NCBI RefSeq assembly: GCF_003051055.1
Contig: NZ_QAON01000017.1
Span: forward strand, 1-60,338
Source of the DNA: Agitococcus lubricus
GTDB taxonomy: Bacteria > Pseudomonadota > Gammaproteobacteria > Pseudomonadales > Moraxellaceae
Direction of reading: 5' to 3'
DNA: 60,338 nt
Numbering within the stretch: the stretch's first letter is position 1; the number at the start of each line of letters is the position of its first letter. Under the pieces are notes generated by a model that saw only the letters and a list, made by a program, of their open reading frames with translations, was not told where the DNA came from and did not search any database. Positions 30,504-39,266 of this stretch are shown piece after piece. The position numbers were made by a program, and so were the translations under genes.

Positions 30504-31190
30504 ATGTTAAGCGTACATCGACATGACGAACGCGGTCATGCACATTATGGCTGGCTCAACGCCCGCTATAGTTTTTCTTTTGCCGCGTGGCACGACTGTA
30601 GACACATGGGCATTAGCCATTTACGTGTACTTAACGAAGATAAAGTCAAGCCTCATTCAGGCTTCGCGCGGCATAGTCACGATAATATGGAAATTCTAAC
30701 CTATGTCCTAGCGGGGGCAGTCAGTCACGAAGATAGTATGGGCAATCAGACCACTATCCGCGCAGGCGAATGTCAGTTGATGAGCGCTGGCACAGGCATT
30801 AGTCATAGCGAAATGAACAGAGAAAGTAGCACCTTACACATGCTGCAAATTTGGTTATATCCCCATAGTAAAAATACGACTCCGCGCTATCAACAAATTC
30901 ACTTAACAAATGATGAGCCTTTACAGCAAATTGCCGCACCAGAGCCTATGGCGAATGCTATGCACATTCAACAAGATGCGGCCATTTATCGATTAAAATT
31001 CAAGCAAGACCAGCAAATCATACTGCCTCGTCAGTACATCAACGGCTACCTACACCTTATTCAAGGGGGTGGCTCAGTGAATCAATGGCAATTAGCTACA
31101 GGTGATGCCTTGAAGGTTGAACAGCATGAAGCCTCTTTAGTATTTCATGCCTTAGCCGACGGTGAAGCCTTGTGGTTTGATTTAAGTTAG
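30504..31190 (+). CDS. Pirin-family bicupin protein (YhhW-like)
   Basis: The 228-aa protein is a bicupin. GFARHSHDNMEILTYVLAG supplies two of the His and the Glu of the N-terminal metal site, and AGTGISHSEMN the third His. The E. coli homologue YhhW has quercetin 2,3-dioxygenase activity in vitro, but the physiological role of bacterial pirins is unsettled. It precedes the RutE-like reductase by nine bases, with TAGGAG at its stop serving as the next ribosome-binding site, so the pair is an operon, possibly for redox or xenobiotic stress. Confidence 0.9.
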   Translation: MLSVHRHDERGHAHYGWLNARYSFSFAAWHDCRHMGISHLRVLNEDKVKPHSGFARHSHDNMEILTYVLAGAVSHEDSMGNQTTIRAGECQLMSAGTGISHSEMNRESSTLHMLQIWLYPHSKNTTPRYQQIHLTNDEPLQQIAAPEPMANAMHIQQDAAIYRLKFKQDQQIILPRQYINGYLHLIQGGGSVNQWQLATGDALKVEQHEASLVFHALADGEALWFDLS

Positions 31191-31199
31191 GAGATAAAC

Positions 31200-31790
31200 A
31201 TGCACCAGCCCTTAGACCCTTCTGCTTTAGCACAACTGTTTACGCAAGCCCGAACCTTTTCAACGTGGCAAGACCGTGCTGTGCCCGTCGAACTCTTACA
31301 TCAATTGTATGAACTGACTAAATATGCCCCCACGTCCGCTAATAGTTCGCCTGCACGCTTTGTTTTTATTCATAGTCCAGAAGCAAAAGCAAAACTCAAA
31401 CCTGCACTCGCTGAAGGCAATATTGATAAAACCATGACCGCACCTGTGACCGTGATTGTGGCAGCAGACTATACCTTTTATGAGCAACTGCCCCAACTGT
31501 TTCCTCATACGGATGCGCGTGCATGGTTTGTAGGCAACGAAGCTTTAATTCACACTACCGCCTTTAGAAATAGTTCCTTACAAGGTGCGTATTTAATCAT
31601 GGCTGCTCGGGCATTAGGCTTAGATACAGGCGCAATGTCTGGGTTTAATAACACCCTACTTGATGAGACCTTTTTTGCAGGTACAGCCATTAAATCTAAT
31701 TTCTTAATCAATTTAGGGTATGGCGATGCCCGTAAACTGCATGAACGTCATCCACGTTTAGCGTTTGAATACGCTGCTCAAATTATCTAA
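31200..31790 (+). CDS. Nitroreductase-family malonic semialdehyde reductase (RutE/HadB-like)
   Basis: The 196-aa flavoprotein belongs to the nitroreductase fold. [15 protein letters not shown] near residues 40-54 and [18 protein letters not shown] are close to E. coli RutE, which reduces malonic semialdehyde to 3-hydroxypropionate in pyrimidine catabolism. No other rut genes are nearby, so the substrate here is uncertain. It is cotranscribed with the pirin gene. Confidence 0.88.
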   Translation: MHQPLDPSALAQLFTQARTFSTWQDRAVPVELLHQLYELTKYAPTSANSSPARFVFIHSPEAKAKLKPALAEGNIDKTMTAPVTVIVAADYTFYEQLPQLFPHTDARAWFVGNEALIHTTAFRNSSLQGAYLIMAARALGLDTGAMSGFNNTLLDETFFAGTAIKSNFLINLGYGDARKLHERHPRLAFEYAAQII

Positions 31791-31822
31791 CGCAGAGCTG
31801 GGCTTATCTATGATAAGCCCAG

Positions 31823-32467
31823 CTAATCCCCACCACCGCAACCGCCGCTACAACCACTGTCTGCACTGCTATCGCCACTACAACTGCCGCCACCACAACC
31901 ACTACCAATATGACTACCACAGTACGACTCTTGATGATTGGCTTTCATGCAATCCAGATGATAGATAAAACCATTCGCAATCGCTAATTGTGCGTCTAAG
32001 GCAAAAATTCTGGGTAACCTATTGGGTGTATCAGGGTTAATCACTTCGTGCTGACACGCTAAATTCCATGTCCGTTTAATCCCCTTAGTCGCTTGCGTGG
32101 GACTTAACATGGTTTCTGCGGGATGATGATGTAAAAAATAACCAAAGGCACGCCGACAAAATCTATCGTAGGCTTTGGTTGATAAAATAAAGGCATGCCA
32201 TGCTTCATCGACCGCCTGCGATGGCATACTTAACATGCCCAATCCTTTATATTCCGCCATAACACAAAACAAAAAGTAATCTTTGAGTGTAGCCAGCACC
32301 TGTTGTCGTTGCTGAGGGCTTAAGTGTGGGTATGTGTGTTGTAATTGGCGGTCTATCGAAGGGTCAAACACATAGCTTAGAATAAAGTCTTGTCTATGTC
32401 TCAACCGTTGACGGCGAAGACCTATATAAAAAACCAAGACTATGATAGCTATTAGAACAATCGTCAT
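31823..32467 (-). CDS. Membrane protein with GRDP-like domain and Gly/Ser/Cys-rich tail
   Basis: The 214-aa protein begins with one transmembrane segment (MTIVLIAIIVLVFYIGL) followed by a basic stretch, so the rest is probably cytoplasmic. The middle holds AVDEAWHAFILSTKAYDRFC and FGYFLHHHP, the W-H and FC signatures of the glycine-rich-domain-containing family known also from plants. The last 35 residues are almost only Gly, Ser, Cys and Asp (GSGCGGGSCSGDS, GCSGGCGGGD), with repeated GC pairs that could bind metal or be processed. AAGGAG seven bases upstream confirms the start. Function unknown. Confidence 0.8.
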   Translation of the reverse strand: MTIVLIAIIVLVFYIGLRRQRLRHRQDFILSYVFDPSIDRQLQHTYPHLSPQQRQQVLATLKDYFLFCVMAEYKGLGMLSMPSQAVDEAWHAFILSTKAYDRFCRRAFGYFLHHHPAETMLSPTQATKGIKRTWNLACQHEVINPDTPNRLPRIFALDAQLAIANGFIYHLDCMKANHQESYCGSHIGSGCGGGSCSGDSSADSGCSGGCGGGD

Positions 32468-32668
32468 TATTATTCTCCTTGCTAATGCTCACTCTTTTAG
32501 CATTTAGCGCTTTTGTTGTATTGATTAAAACCTAGCTTACAAGGCTAATATGAATAAATAATGACAGATATCACATTGACACAACGGTAGACGATAGATA
32601 ACTCTACAATACACAAATAGCCCCGTATAGTGTTGCCATCCTGTCAGGCATTACATAGGATTCAGAGA

Positions 32669-33973
32669 ATGAGTGATAATAATAAACATGCCAACACCCC
32701 GACCAAACGGTTTATGCGCTTGGCAGGCATGACGGCCAGTATTACAGGCAAAGTCATGAGCAATTCGGTCAAAAGCCTTGTGGGGAGCGCCGAACAAAAA
32801 GCCGAAGCACGCAGCGAAATGTATCAAGAAATTGGCAAACAAATAGCCAATACCTTGGGTGAAATGAAAGGTGCTGTCATGAAGGTGGGTCAAATAGCCT
32901 CCCAATATCAAGACATCTTTCCGCCCGAAATTGCTGCGGCAATGACTAAACTACAAAAAGAAGCCCCGCCGATGCCATTTAGCATCATCGAGCAACAAAT
33001 TTTGCATGAGCTAGGCGCTAAACCACACGAAAAATTTGCTGAATTTGAGGAAACGCCTTTTGCTGCTGCCTCTATTGGCCAAGTGCACAAAGCAAAACTC
33101 GTCACAGGCGAGCAGGTTATTGTCAAAATCCAATACCCTGGCGTTGATGAGTGCTGTGAGTCTGACTTAAAACATCTGCGTATGGCCTTAAAACTTGCAG
33201 GGGTGATTAAACTCAGTAAAGAGCTTCAAGAAAAATTGTTTGATGAAATCCGTAGCTCCTTACATGCCGAACTGGATTATGTACAAGAAGCAGCGAACTT
33301 AACAGAGTTTCGTGCCTTTCACGTACACGATGACAAAGTCATTATTCCGCAAGTCTATACAGACTATTCAAGTCGACGTGTATTAACACTCAGCTATGAG
33401 GCAGGCGATAGTTTAAGCCAAGCCAAACACTATCCAACGGCAATACGCAACGAAATTGGTGAGCGTTTATTTCATGTGTTGTGTGAGCAGATGTATCACT
33501 TACATGCCCTACACTGTGATTCGCATCCTGGTAACTTTGCCTTTAGAGCAGATGGTAGCCTGATTATTTATGATTTTGGCTGTATAAAACGCTTAAATCC
33601 TTTGTTAGTCAACGACATGAAACGGCTGGTCAGGGCTGCACTGGCTAATGATTATGCAACGGTGGAGGTTGTACTACGTGATTTAGGTATTCGCACCCAG
33701 ATTGGAGAAGTCCCGCCTGAATATTATTTAGAATGGATTGAAATTCTACTTGCGCCACTCAAAAACCCACAGTTTGATTTTGCCCATAGCCATGTACATG
33801 ACCAAGTGTTAGCTAAAATTAAATCATTGATGAAATATTGGGATAGTTTTCAACCCAGTGCCGAAACAATGATGGTGAATCGGGCGATTGGGGGGCATTA
33901 TTGGAATTTTGTCAATTTAGGCGTGAATATCAATCTTAACAAACCACTCATGGGGTATCTCAGCCAAGCATAA
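32669..33973 (+). CDS. ABC1/AarF-family atypical kinase (second paralogue)
   Basis: The 434-aa protein has the ABC1 kinase-like fold. KVGQIASQYQDIFPPEI is the KxGQ motif, AAASIGQVHKA the Ala-rich loop, VIVKIQYPG the lysine strand, HCDSHPGNFAF the catalytic loop and IYDFGCIKRL the metal-binding DFG. It lacks C-terminal membrane helices and differs clearly from UbiB at 15788, so it is a soluble paralogue whose substrate is unknown. The start at 32669 follows TAGGA; the frame extends 39 bp upstream without support. Confidence 0.9.
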   Translation: MSDNNKHANTPTKRFMRLAGMTASITGKVMSNSVKSLVGSAEQKAEARSEMYQEIGKQIANTLGEMKGAVMKVGQIASQYQDIFPPEIAAAMTKLQKEAPPMPFSIIEQQILHELGAKPHEKFAEFEETPFAAASIGQVHKAKLVTGEQVIVKIQYPGVDECCESDLKHLRMALKLAGVIKLSKELQEKLFDEIRSSLHAELDYVQEAANLTEFRAFHVHDDKVIIPQVYTDYSSRRVLTLSYEAGDSLSQAKHYPTAIRNEIGERLFHVLCEQMYHLHALHCDSHPGNFAFRADGSLIIYDFGCIKRLNPLLVNDMKRLVRAALANDYATVEVVLRDLGIRTQIGEVPPEYYLEWIEILLAPLKNPQFDFAHSHVHDQVLAKIKSLMKYWDSFQPSAETMMVNRAIGGHYWNFVNLGVNINLNKPLMGYLSQA

Positions 33974-34080
33974 CTGCGCTCAAGGGGGGGCGTATCTACT
34001 CCCCCTATATTAGCCACCAAACTCATTGAGGCGGCATGATTTTATCGGCATGTATCTGTGTTGAGAGCGACTGACATCAC

Positions 34081-34500
34081 TTAACTAAAATTGAGTGCAC
34101 CCATAATTTTATCTAATGCCGCACGGTAATCCCCATCGATGACTTCTTCCGTTTCAAGATTCGCGTATATTTGACCATCGGCATATAACACTTCATGCGT
34201 CATGCAATATTCTAAGCGTTGGCTATCTAAGGCCTTTTCGTACTCATATTTTGCTTTTAAGAGCTGAATATCCACTACTTGCGACATATTCACTTGTTGT
34301 TGTTTAAGTGTACTGATTTCTTGTTGCAAGGCTTCTATTTGTTGCTGCAAGGATTCAATCACCATGGCTGCATATAAATCTTCTTCTGAAGCAAAGCAGA
34401 TATTATTCACGGTGCGTTGTAAATAGCGCTGCAATTGCTCAAGGGTATTTGCACCAAAACCATAAGGATTCGTATTTTCTATTGGAATAGCCATCGTCAT
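34081..34500 (-). CDS. Coiled-coil hypothetical protein
   Basis: I do not recognise this 139-aa protein. Residues 48-95 form a Gln/Leu-rich coiled coil (SLQQQIEALQQEISTLKQQQ). The N-terminus has an Asn/Pro/Gly-rich start (NPYGFGANTLEQLQRYL) and the C-terminus an acidic segment (ANLETEEVIDGDYRAALDKI). No signal or membrane segment is present. GGAGAG precedes both candidate starts (34500 and 34494). It is a single gene, convergent with the ABC1 kinase gene. Confidence 0.7.
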   Translation of the reverse strand: MTMAIPIENTNPYGFGANTLEQLQRYLQRTVNNICFASEEDLYAAMVIESLQQQIEALQQEISTLKQQQVNMSQVVDIQLLKAKYEYEKALDSQRLEYCMTHEVLYADGQIYANLETEEVIDGDYRAALDKIMGALNFS

Positions 34501-34840
34501 ACATCTCTCCGATACACTCTTTTTAGGTTAACCATAGTAGTATGCCGTTATTTTTTGCACAATATTTATGTACAAAATACACACTAAACTAACCCACTAC
34601 ATAGATTATGTTTCATTCATTTTTAGACTATTCAAGTGTGTGCTATTGAAAAAATCGTGCAAACTTTTTTGACGGTAATTAGCTACCACTTATCTATAAA
34701 ACGAAAATCTAAATTACAATGCTACAAAATACGACAATTATTGATTTATATCACAAAATTATAAACTTTTTGCTTCATATCTTTTGCTTAATTTGTTCTA
34801 CACTCAAATAAATAACACTTTCTTTATGGCGGTATTAGCC
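34501..34840. other. AT-rich intergenic promoter region
   Basis: About 340 very AT-rich bases separate the coiled-coil gene from the divergent 2-oxoacid dehydrogenase operon. The region should contain both promoters. I see no supported ORF or structured RNA; an in-frame TTG extension of the E1 alpha gene to 34784 is not convincing. Confidence 0.4.
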
Positions 34841-35920
34841 ATGAATATAGCCTCACTAGCCGCACCGAACTATCCTATCTATCAGGTATTACTACCCAAT
34901 GGCAGGCTTGGACAGCCATTATCGGACACATTAAATGACACACAATGCCACTTAGCCGCTTATGAGCACTTATGGCGCACCCGTTTATTTGACCAACGTG
35001 CCGTTGCCCTACAACGGACAGGCCAGCTCGGCACTTACGCCAGTTGTTTAGGTCAGGAAGCCATTAGTACGGCCATTGGTTTTAGTCTCCAAGCCAACGA
35101 TGTTTTTGTGCCTTACTACCGTGACCAAGCGGCACAATTATGTCGCGGCATGAAAATGGCGTCTATTCTACAATTCTGGGGCGGTGACGAATGGGGCTCA
35201 TACCATACCAATAATCAAGATTTACCCGCGTGTATTCCGATTGCCACACAAATTACCCATGCAGCAGGCGTCGCCACCGCACTAAAACTTCAACAAAAAA
35301 AACAAGCCGTCGTTAGCACTTGTGGAGATGGTGCCAGTTCCCGAGGAGACTTTTACGAAGCCTTGAATTTAGCAGGGGTATGGCATTTACCCTTAGTCGT
35401 CGTCATCAACAATAATCAATGGGCAATTTCTGTGCCACTCAGCCAACAAACCGCTTGTGCGACACTTGCACAAAAAGCCGTAGCCGCAGGTATTGTAGCT
35501 TGTCGTGTTGATGGTAACGATTTTTTTGCCTTGATGATGGCCTTAGAAGAAGCCTTAGAACGGGCGCGTTCGGGCAAAGGTGCGACACTGATTGAAGCGG
35601 TGACTTATCGCTTATGCGACCATACCACAGCCGATGACATGAGCCGTTATGCCAGTCTAGAACAACGGCAACACGCAGAAGAACAAGAGCCTCTAAAACG
35701 GTTTAGGCTATTTTTAGAACACACCCGCCATTGGCAAGATGCACAACAACAAGCGTTAGAAACACGGCTCAAACATGAGATTGAGGAGGCTGTGACGGCT
35801 TATTTACAGTTAGCCTCACCTGCCATTAGCGATATGTTTACGCATGTTTATAGTCATTTACCCACCGACCTAGCCCAACAACAGCAAGCCTTTTTACGGT
35901 TGAAAGGTCTATCTCACTAA
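34841..35920 (+). CDS. 2-oxoacid dehydrogenase E1 component, alpha subunit (pyruvate/acetoin type)
   Basis: This thiamine-diphosphate enzyme subunit starts oxidative decarboxylation of a 2-oxoacid. From ATG 34841 (behind GGCGG) it is 359 aa. The ThDP motif is CGDGASSRGDFYEAL through VVINNNQWAIS. GQEAISTAIGFSL and YYRDQAAQL are family blocks. The alpha2-beta2 E1 form with separate E1 beta and E2 genes distinguishes it from the AceE-type pyruvate dehydrogenase. The substrate could be pyruvate, acetoin or branched-chain oxoacids. An alternative ATG at 34826 lacks a ribosome-binding site. Confidence 0.88.
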   Translation: MNIASLAAPNYPIYQVLLPNGRLGQPLSDTLNDTQCHLAAYEHLWRTRLFDQRAVALQRTGQLGTYASCLGQEAISTAIGFSLQANDVFVPYYRDQAAQLCRGMKMASILQFWGGDEWGSYHTNNQDLPACIPIATQITHAAGVATALKLQQKKQAVVSTCGDGASSRGDFYEALNLAGVWHLPLVVVINNNQWAISVPLSQQTACATLAQKAVAAGIVACRVDGNDFFALMMALEEALERARSGKGATLIEAVTYRLCDHTTADDMSRYASLEQRQHAEEQEPLKRFRLFLEHTRHWQDAQQQALETRLKHEIEEAVTAYLQLASPAISDMFTHVYSHLPTDLAQQQQAFLRLKGLSH

Positions 35921-35955
35921 TACCGCTTGCTGCTGGCAATGAGGAGACAAAGAGC

Positions 35956-36936
35956 ATGTTAGCCAATTTAGTCGAAGCGGTCGATTTAGCCCTAGCACGC
36001 GCCATGAGTGAAGATGAGCGGGTGATTATTTTGGGCGAAGATGTCGGCAAAAATGGGGGAGTATTTAGAGCAACAGTTGGCTTACGCGAGCGTTTTGGTG
36101 CCAAACGGGTATTAGATACCCCATTAGCTGAAACCTTGATTGCAGGGCTTGCCGTAGGTATGAGTAGTCAAGGCTTACGTCCTGTTGCAGAAATACAATT
36201 TATGGGCTTTATTTATGCCGCGTTGGAGCATTTAATTTCACATGCCGCACGTTTACGTAACCGTACGCGTGGTCGACTATCCTGCCCATTAACGATTCGA
36301 GTCCCTTTTGGGGGTGGCATTCATGCGCCCGAGCATCATTCCGAAAGTACAGAAGCCATACTGACCCATTGTGCAGGGCTAAGCGTTGTTGCCCCTTCCT
36401 CACCTCGGACAGCTTATGGTTTATTACTGGCAGCCATTCGTAGTCCTGACCCTGTGATTTTTTTAGAGCCTGAACGGATTTATCGCAGCTTCAAAGAAGA
36501 ACTTGACGATAATGGTATAGCCCTGCCCTTAGAGCAATGTTTGGTGTGGCGCAAAGGCCATGACTTGACGCTCGTATGTTGGGGTTCATGGGTACAGGAC
36601 TGTTTGCGTGCGGCAGATAGTTTGGCCACACAGGGGATAGCGTGCGAAGTGATTGATGTGGCCTGTCTTAAACCCTTAGACATGGAAACCATTATTCAGT
36701 CAGTAGCACTGACTGGTCGCTGCTTAATTGTGCAAGAAGCGGTTAAATCGGGTGGACTAGGGAGCGATATTGCCGCACGACTTGCCGAACATGCGTTTTA
36801 TGCCTTACGCGCCCCCATTAAGATTTTAAGTCCTCCCGATGTGATTGTGCCCTACTTCAAATTAGAAGCCGTGTATTTGCCACAAGTTGAGGATATTGTC
36901 CGCACTGCGCAACAACTCATGGAGGCAAAGAGATGA
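35956..36936 (+). CDS. 2-oxoacid dehydrogenase E1 component, beta subunit
   Basis: The 326-aa beta subunit completes the E1 active site. VIILGEDVGKNGGVFRAT, TPLAETLIAGLAVGMS, RVPFGGGIHAPEHHSE and LKPLDMETI are conserved blocks of the transketolase-like beta chain. It lies 35 bp after E1 alpha with AGGAG upstream and overlaps the E2 start by four bases (ATGA), which indicates translational coupling. Confidence 0.93.
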   Translation: MLANLVEAVDLALARAMSEDERVIILGEDVGKNGGVFRATVGLRERFGAKRVLDTPLAETLIAGLAVGMSSQGLRPVAEIQFMGFIYAALEHLISHAARLRNRTRGRLSCPLTIRVPFGGGIHAPEHHSESTEAILTHCAGLSVVAPSSPRTAYGLLLAAIRSPDPVIFLEPERIYRSFKEELDDNGIALPLEQCLVWRKGHDLTLVCWGSWVQDCLRAADSLATQGIACEVIDVACLKPLDMETIIQSVALTGRCLIVQEAVKSGGLGSDIAARLAEHAFYALRAPIKILSPPDVIVPYFKLEAVYLPQVEDIVRTAQQLMEAKR

Positions 36937-38018
36937 AAACCTTTAGCCTACCCGATTTAGGCGAAGGCCTACACGAAGCGACGGTTGTTGAATGGTACAT
37001 TACCAACGCACAGGCCGTATCTCAAGGTACAGTGATTATGGCTGTAGAAACGGCTAAAGCCATTGTTGACATTCCAGCCCCCGAAGATTTATTTTTTATC
37101 GAAGCCTTATGCCCCACAAACGCCTTAGTCAAAGTCGGCGCAGCGCTGTTTACGTATCGCACCACAGAAGACAAGATAGAGCGACATCCTCCATCCGCAA
37201 CAACGAGCGTCAGTGTGGTCGGTTCATTAGTAGAAGCCAACACAACCGCTAGTACACAGCATTTTATACTCGGCAAAGACCGCTTTAACACAGACGAACA
37301 AAGACAAGCACAACAAAATTTGTCGGCTTCTACACGCCTGCTCTCTATATCGTCAGACCGTCAGCCCCAGCAATTAACGGGCGCACGCCTCAGTATGTCG
37401 CAACATATGACACACGCACAGCAAACCGTGGCCTTAGTGACTATTTTTGATGAGGTATATGTCAAACAGTCCTCGCCACAAGGCATCTTAACGCAGGTAA
37501 TCAACGGATTAATAGCCAGTTGCCGACAGTCGCCATTAACGAATGCGTGGCTTATCGACAATAGTCTCATTGTGCATGAACATATCCATTTAGGTATCGC
37601 CATAGATAGCCCACACGGTTTATTTGTTCCTGTCATTCCTAAGGTGGATACGCTATCTGAGCGTCAAATTAGCGAAAAAATAAAAGAGCTCAAACAACAA
37701 ACACAGGCACACCAATTACGCGCAGAGCAATTACAAGGTGCGACAATCACGGTTTCTAATTTTGGGGTGTTTGCTGGCCGTTTTGCAACGCCCATGGTCA
37801 TGCCACCACAAGTGGCCATTTTGGGGATAGGTCGGCTGTATCGCCACAATACACTCACAAATAAAGGTGATATCAAAACGCGACTTGTGATTCCCTTATC
37901 ATTCAGCTTTGACCATCGGGCACTAACAGGTGGTGAGGCTGCTAAATTTTTGGCTACCCTGATTGAGAAGTTACAAACACCCCTTAGTCGGCGCTCAAAC
38001 AAAAAGCCCCAAGTCTGA
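36933..38018 (+). CDS. 2-oxoacid dehydrogenase E2 component (dihydrolipoyl acyltransferase), lacking a clear E3-binding domain
   Basis: The 361-aa E2 carries one lipoyl domain (residues 1-78; the lipoylated Lys is in VETAKAIVD) and a catalytic acyltransferase domain (about 145-355). The active-site His is in SFDHRALTGG, where the usual HRxxDG has Thr in place of Asp, a variant I also recall from related E2 proteins. The 65-residue linker (80-145) lacks the recognisable peripheral-subunit-binding domain that normally holds E3. No E3 gene is adjacent, so E3 must come from elsewhere. The stop lies within the operon terminator. Confidence 0.88.
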   Translation: MKTFSLPDLGEGLHEATVVEWYITNAQAVSQGTVIMAVETAKAIVDIPAPEDLFFIEALCPTNALVKVGAALFTYRTTEDKIERHPPSATTSVSVVGSLVEANTTASTQHFILGKDRFNTDEQRQAQQNLSASTRLLSISSDRQPQQLTGARLSMSQHMTHAQQTVALVTIFDEVYVKQSSPQGILTQVINGLIASCRQSPLTNAWLIDNSLIVHEHIHLGIAIDSPHGLFVPVIPKVDTLSERQISEKIKELKQQTQAHQLRAEQLQGATITVSNFGVFAGRFATPMVMPPQVAILGIGRLYRHNTLTNKGDIKTRLVIPLSFSFDHRALTGGEAAKFLATLIEKLQTPLSRRSNKKPQV

Positions 38019-38033
38019 GTCTTGAGGCTTTTT
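38000..38033 (+). terminator. Terminator overlapping the E2 stop codon
   Basis: The arms AAAAAGCCcCAAG and CTTGaGGCTTTTT form a 13-base stem with one mismatch around a loop containing the TGA stop at 38016-38018. The T-run follows directly. The last codons of E2 are thus part of the terminator stem. Confidence 0.85.
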
Positions 38034-38058
38034 AGTGCTAAGCAATTTGCGAAGCAGA

Positions 38059-38321
38059 TTAGGGTCTGTTGAGGTTTGGTGTGCGGCTGATAAAAATTGA
38101 CTCAGGCAAGGCACAAAACGCAGTTAATAGTCGTTCTATTGGCAAGTTTTGTAACATAAAATGAGTCTATTTTTAACGCAACCTACAGGGAAAGAACTAT
38201 TTTTTGAGGCTACTTTGTTGTTCATCGCTTAGTTGGAATAACCAAACTATCGGCTTCACGCCTCATATCCTCTAAAAAATAGTCTCTTTCGCAACCACAA
38301 TCAAAACGTCAACACCCCCTA
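38059..38321. mobile_element. MITE-like element with imperfect terminal inverted repeats
   Basis: The left end TTAGGGTCTGTTGAGGTTTG (38059-38078) and the reverse complement of the right end (TAGGGGGTGTTGACGTTTTG, ending 38321) match at 16 of 20 positions. The approximately 260-bp element has no ORF. A nested hairpin occupies its right half: AACTATTTTTTGAGG near 38205 pairs with CCTCTAAAAAATAGT near 38270. The right end overlaps the FHA gene's TAG stop (38319-38321). A short relative lies at 42981-43040. The ends resemble those of IS5-type elements, but that comparison is from memory. Confidence 0.6.
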
Positions 38322-39251
38322 GGCCATCTGATAAATCGCAAATAAGGCAATCGCAATCAAGATAATAATCACAATCATACCCATGCCATTTTTGCTTTCT
38401 GCGGGCGCGGGCACTTGACTAGGTGTTGACTCCACAGGCGCTGGCGCTGGGCGTGCGGCTGGGATGGGCGATACCGAAGCGGCTGGCTTAGGTGCGTGAT
38501 TCACAGGGGCGGGTGACGGTTGTTTAGGCGCGACCGCAGGTTTTGCTGCAGGGATATTCACGACAGGACGGAACTGTGTACGCTCGGCCTCTTCCTCAAA
38601 GTCAGTGTGCGGGGTGGTCTCTGCTGGGCCAATAATTTTAAAAATCATCGCATCAAATTTAACTTCGTCACCGTTTTGCAGTGTCGTTTCGTCAGAACGC
38701 TTACCATTGACGAAGGTACCGTTTGATGAACCTAAATCTTTCACCCATAACTGACCTGCACGAATGGAAAACTCGGCATGACGACGAGATACATGCGCAC
38801 CGCCAACCACAATATCACAATGTGGGTCACGACCAATGACGTTAGTACCCTCAATTGGGAACATACGCCCCGAAATAACACCCGTCATGGCTTTGACTTG
38901 CCATAAAGGGGGGGGTTTAGGCAAGTCCCGTTTAAGGGCTTGTGGTGGAGGCTCTGGAGGGGCTTTAGTCGGGTCAATGATTTGTAATTCAACTAAATGT
39001 AAACGAATGACGTCACCCACCTTCACTTCAACCCGTTTGGAAACAGGCTCTCCATTTAAGAAGGTACCGTTTACACTACCCGTATCACGTAAATACAATT
39101 TGCCCTCTTCTTGTTGTAACTCAGCATGAAAAACGCTGACGCCTTCATCGTTGATAACAAGATTATTGGTCTTATCACGGCCAATCGTTAAACGAGGGTC
39201 GACCAACCAAAATGCAGGCTGGCGCCGATCAACAAACTGTAACTTTAACAT
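38319..39251 (-). CDS. Double-FHA-domain, tail-anchored membrane protein
   Basis: The 310-aa protein has two forkhead-associated phosphothreonine-binding domains. The first is at 18-75 (LTIGRDKTNNLVI, GSVNGTFLNG), the second at 135-205 (NVIGRDPHCDIVV, HVSRRHAEF, LGSSNGTFVNGK). A Pro/Ala-rich linker (about 230-285) leads to a C-terminal transmembrane helix (MIVIIILIAIALFAIYQ). It follows gspD by 15 bp in the gspN-C-D direction, so it is probably cotranscribed and may link Ser/Thr phosphorylation to type II secretion. No kinase gene is nearby. The stop codon belongs to a repeat element. Confidence 0.88.
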   Translation of the reverse strand: MLKLQFVDRRQPAFWLVDPRLTIGRDKTNNLVINDEGVSVFHAELQQEEGKLYLRDTGSVNGTFLNGEPVSKRVEVKVGDVIRLHLVELQIIDPTKAPPEPPPQALKRDLPKPPPLWQVKAMTGVISGRMFPIEGTNVIGRDPHCDIVVGGAHVSRRHAEFSIRAGQLWVKDLGSSNGTFVNGKRSDETTLQNGDEVKFDAMIFKIIGPAETTPHTDFEEEAERTQFRPVVNIPAAKPAVAPKQPSPAPVNHAPKPAASVSPIPAARPAPAPVESTPSQVPAPAESKNGMGMIVIIILIAIALFAIYQMA

Positions 39252-39266
39252 GACTATTTCTCTTCC

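Noticed and set aside
31823-31930. Gly/Cys-rich tail as a secreted peptide precursor (RiPP)
   Set aside because: It is fused to a membrane-anchored domain, and no modifying enzyme, protease or exporter gene is adjacent.
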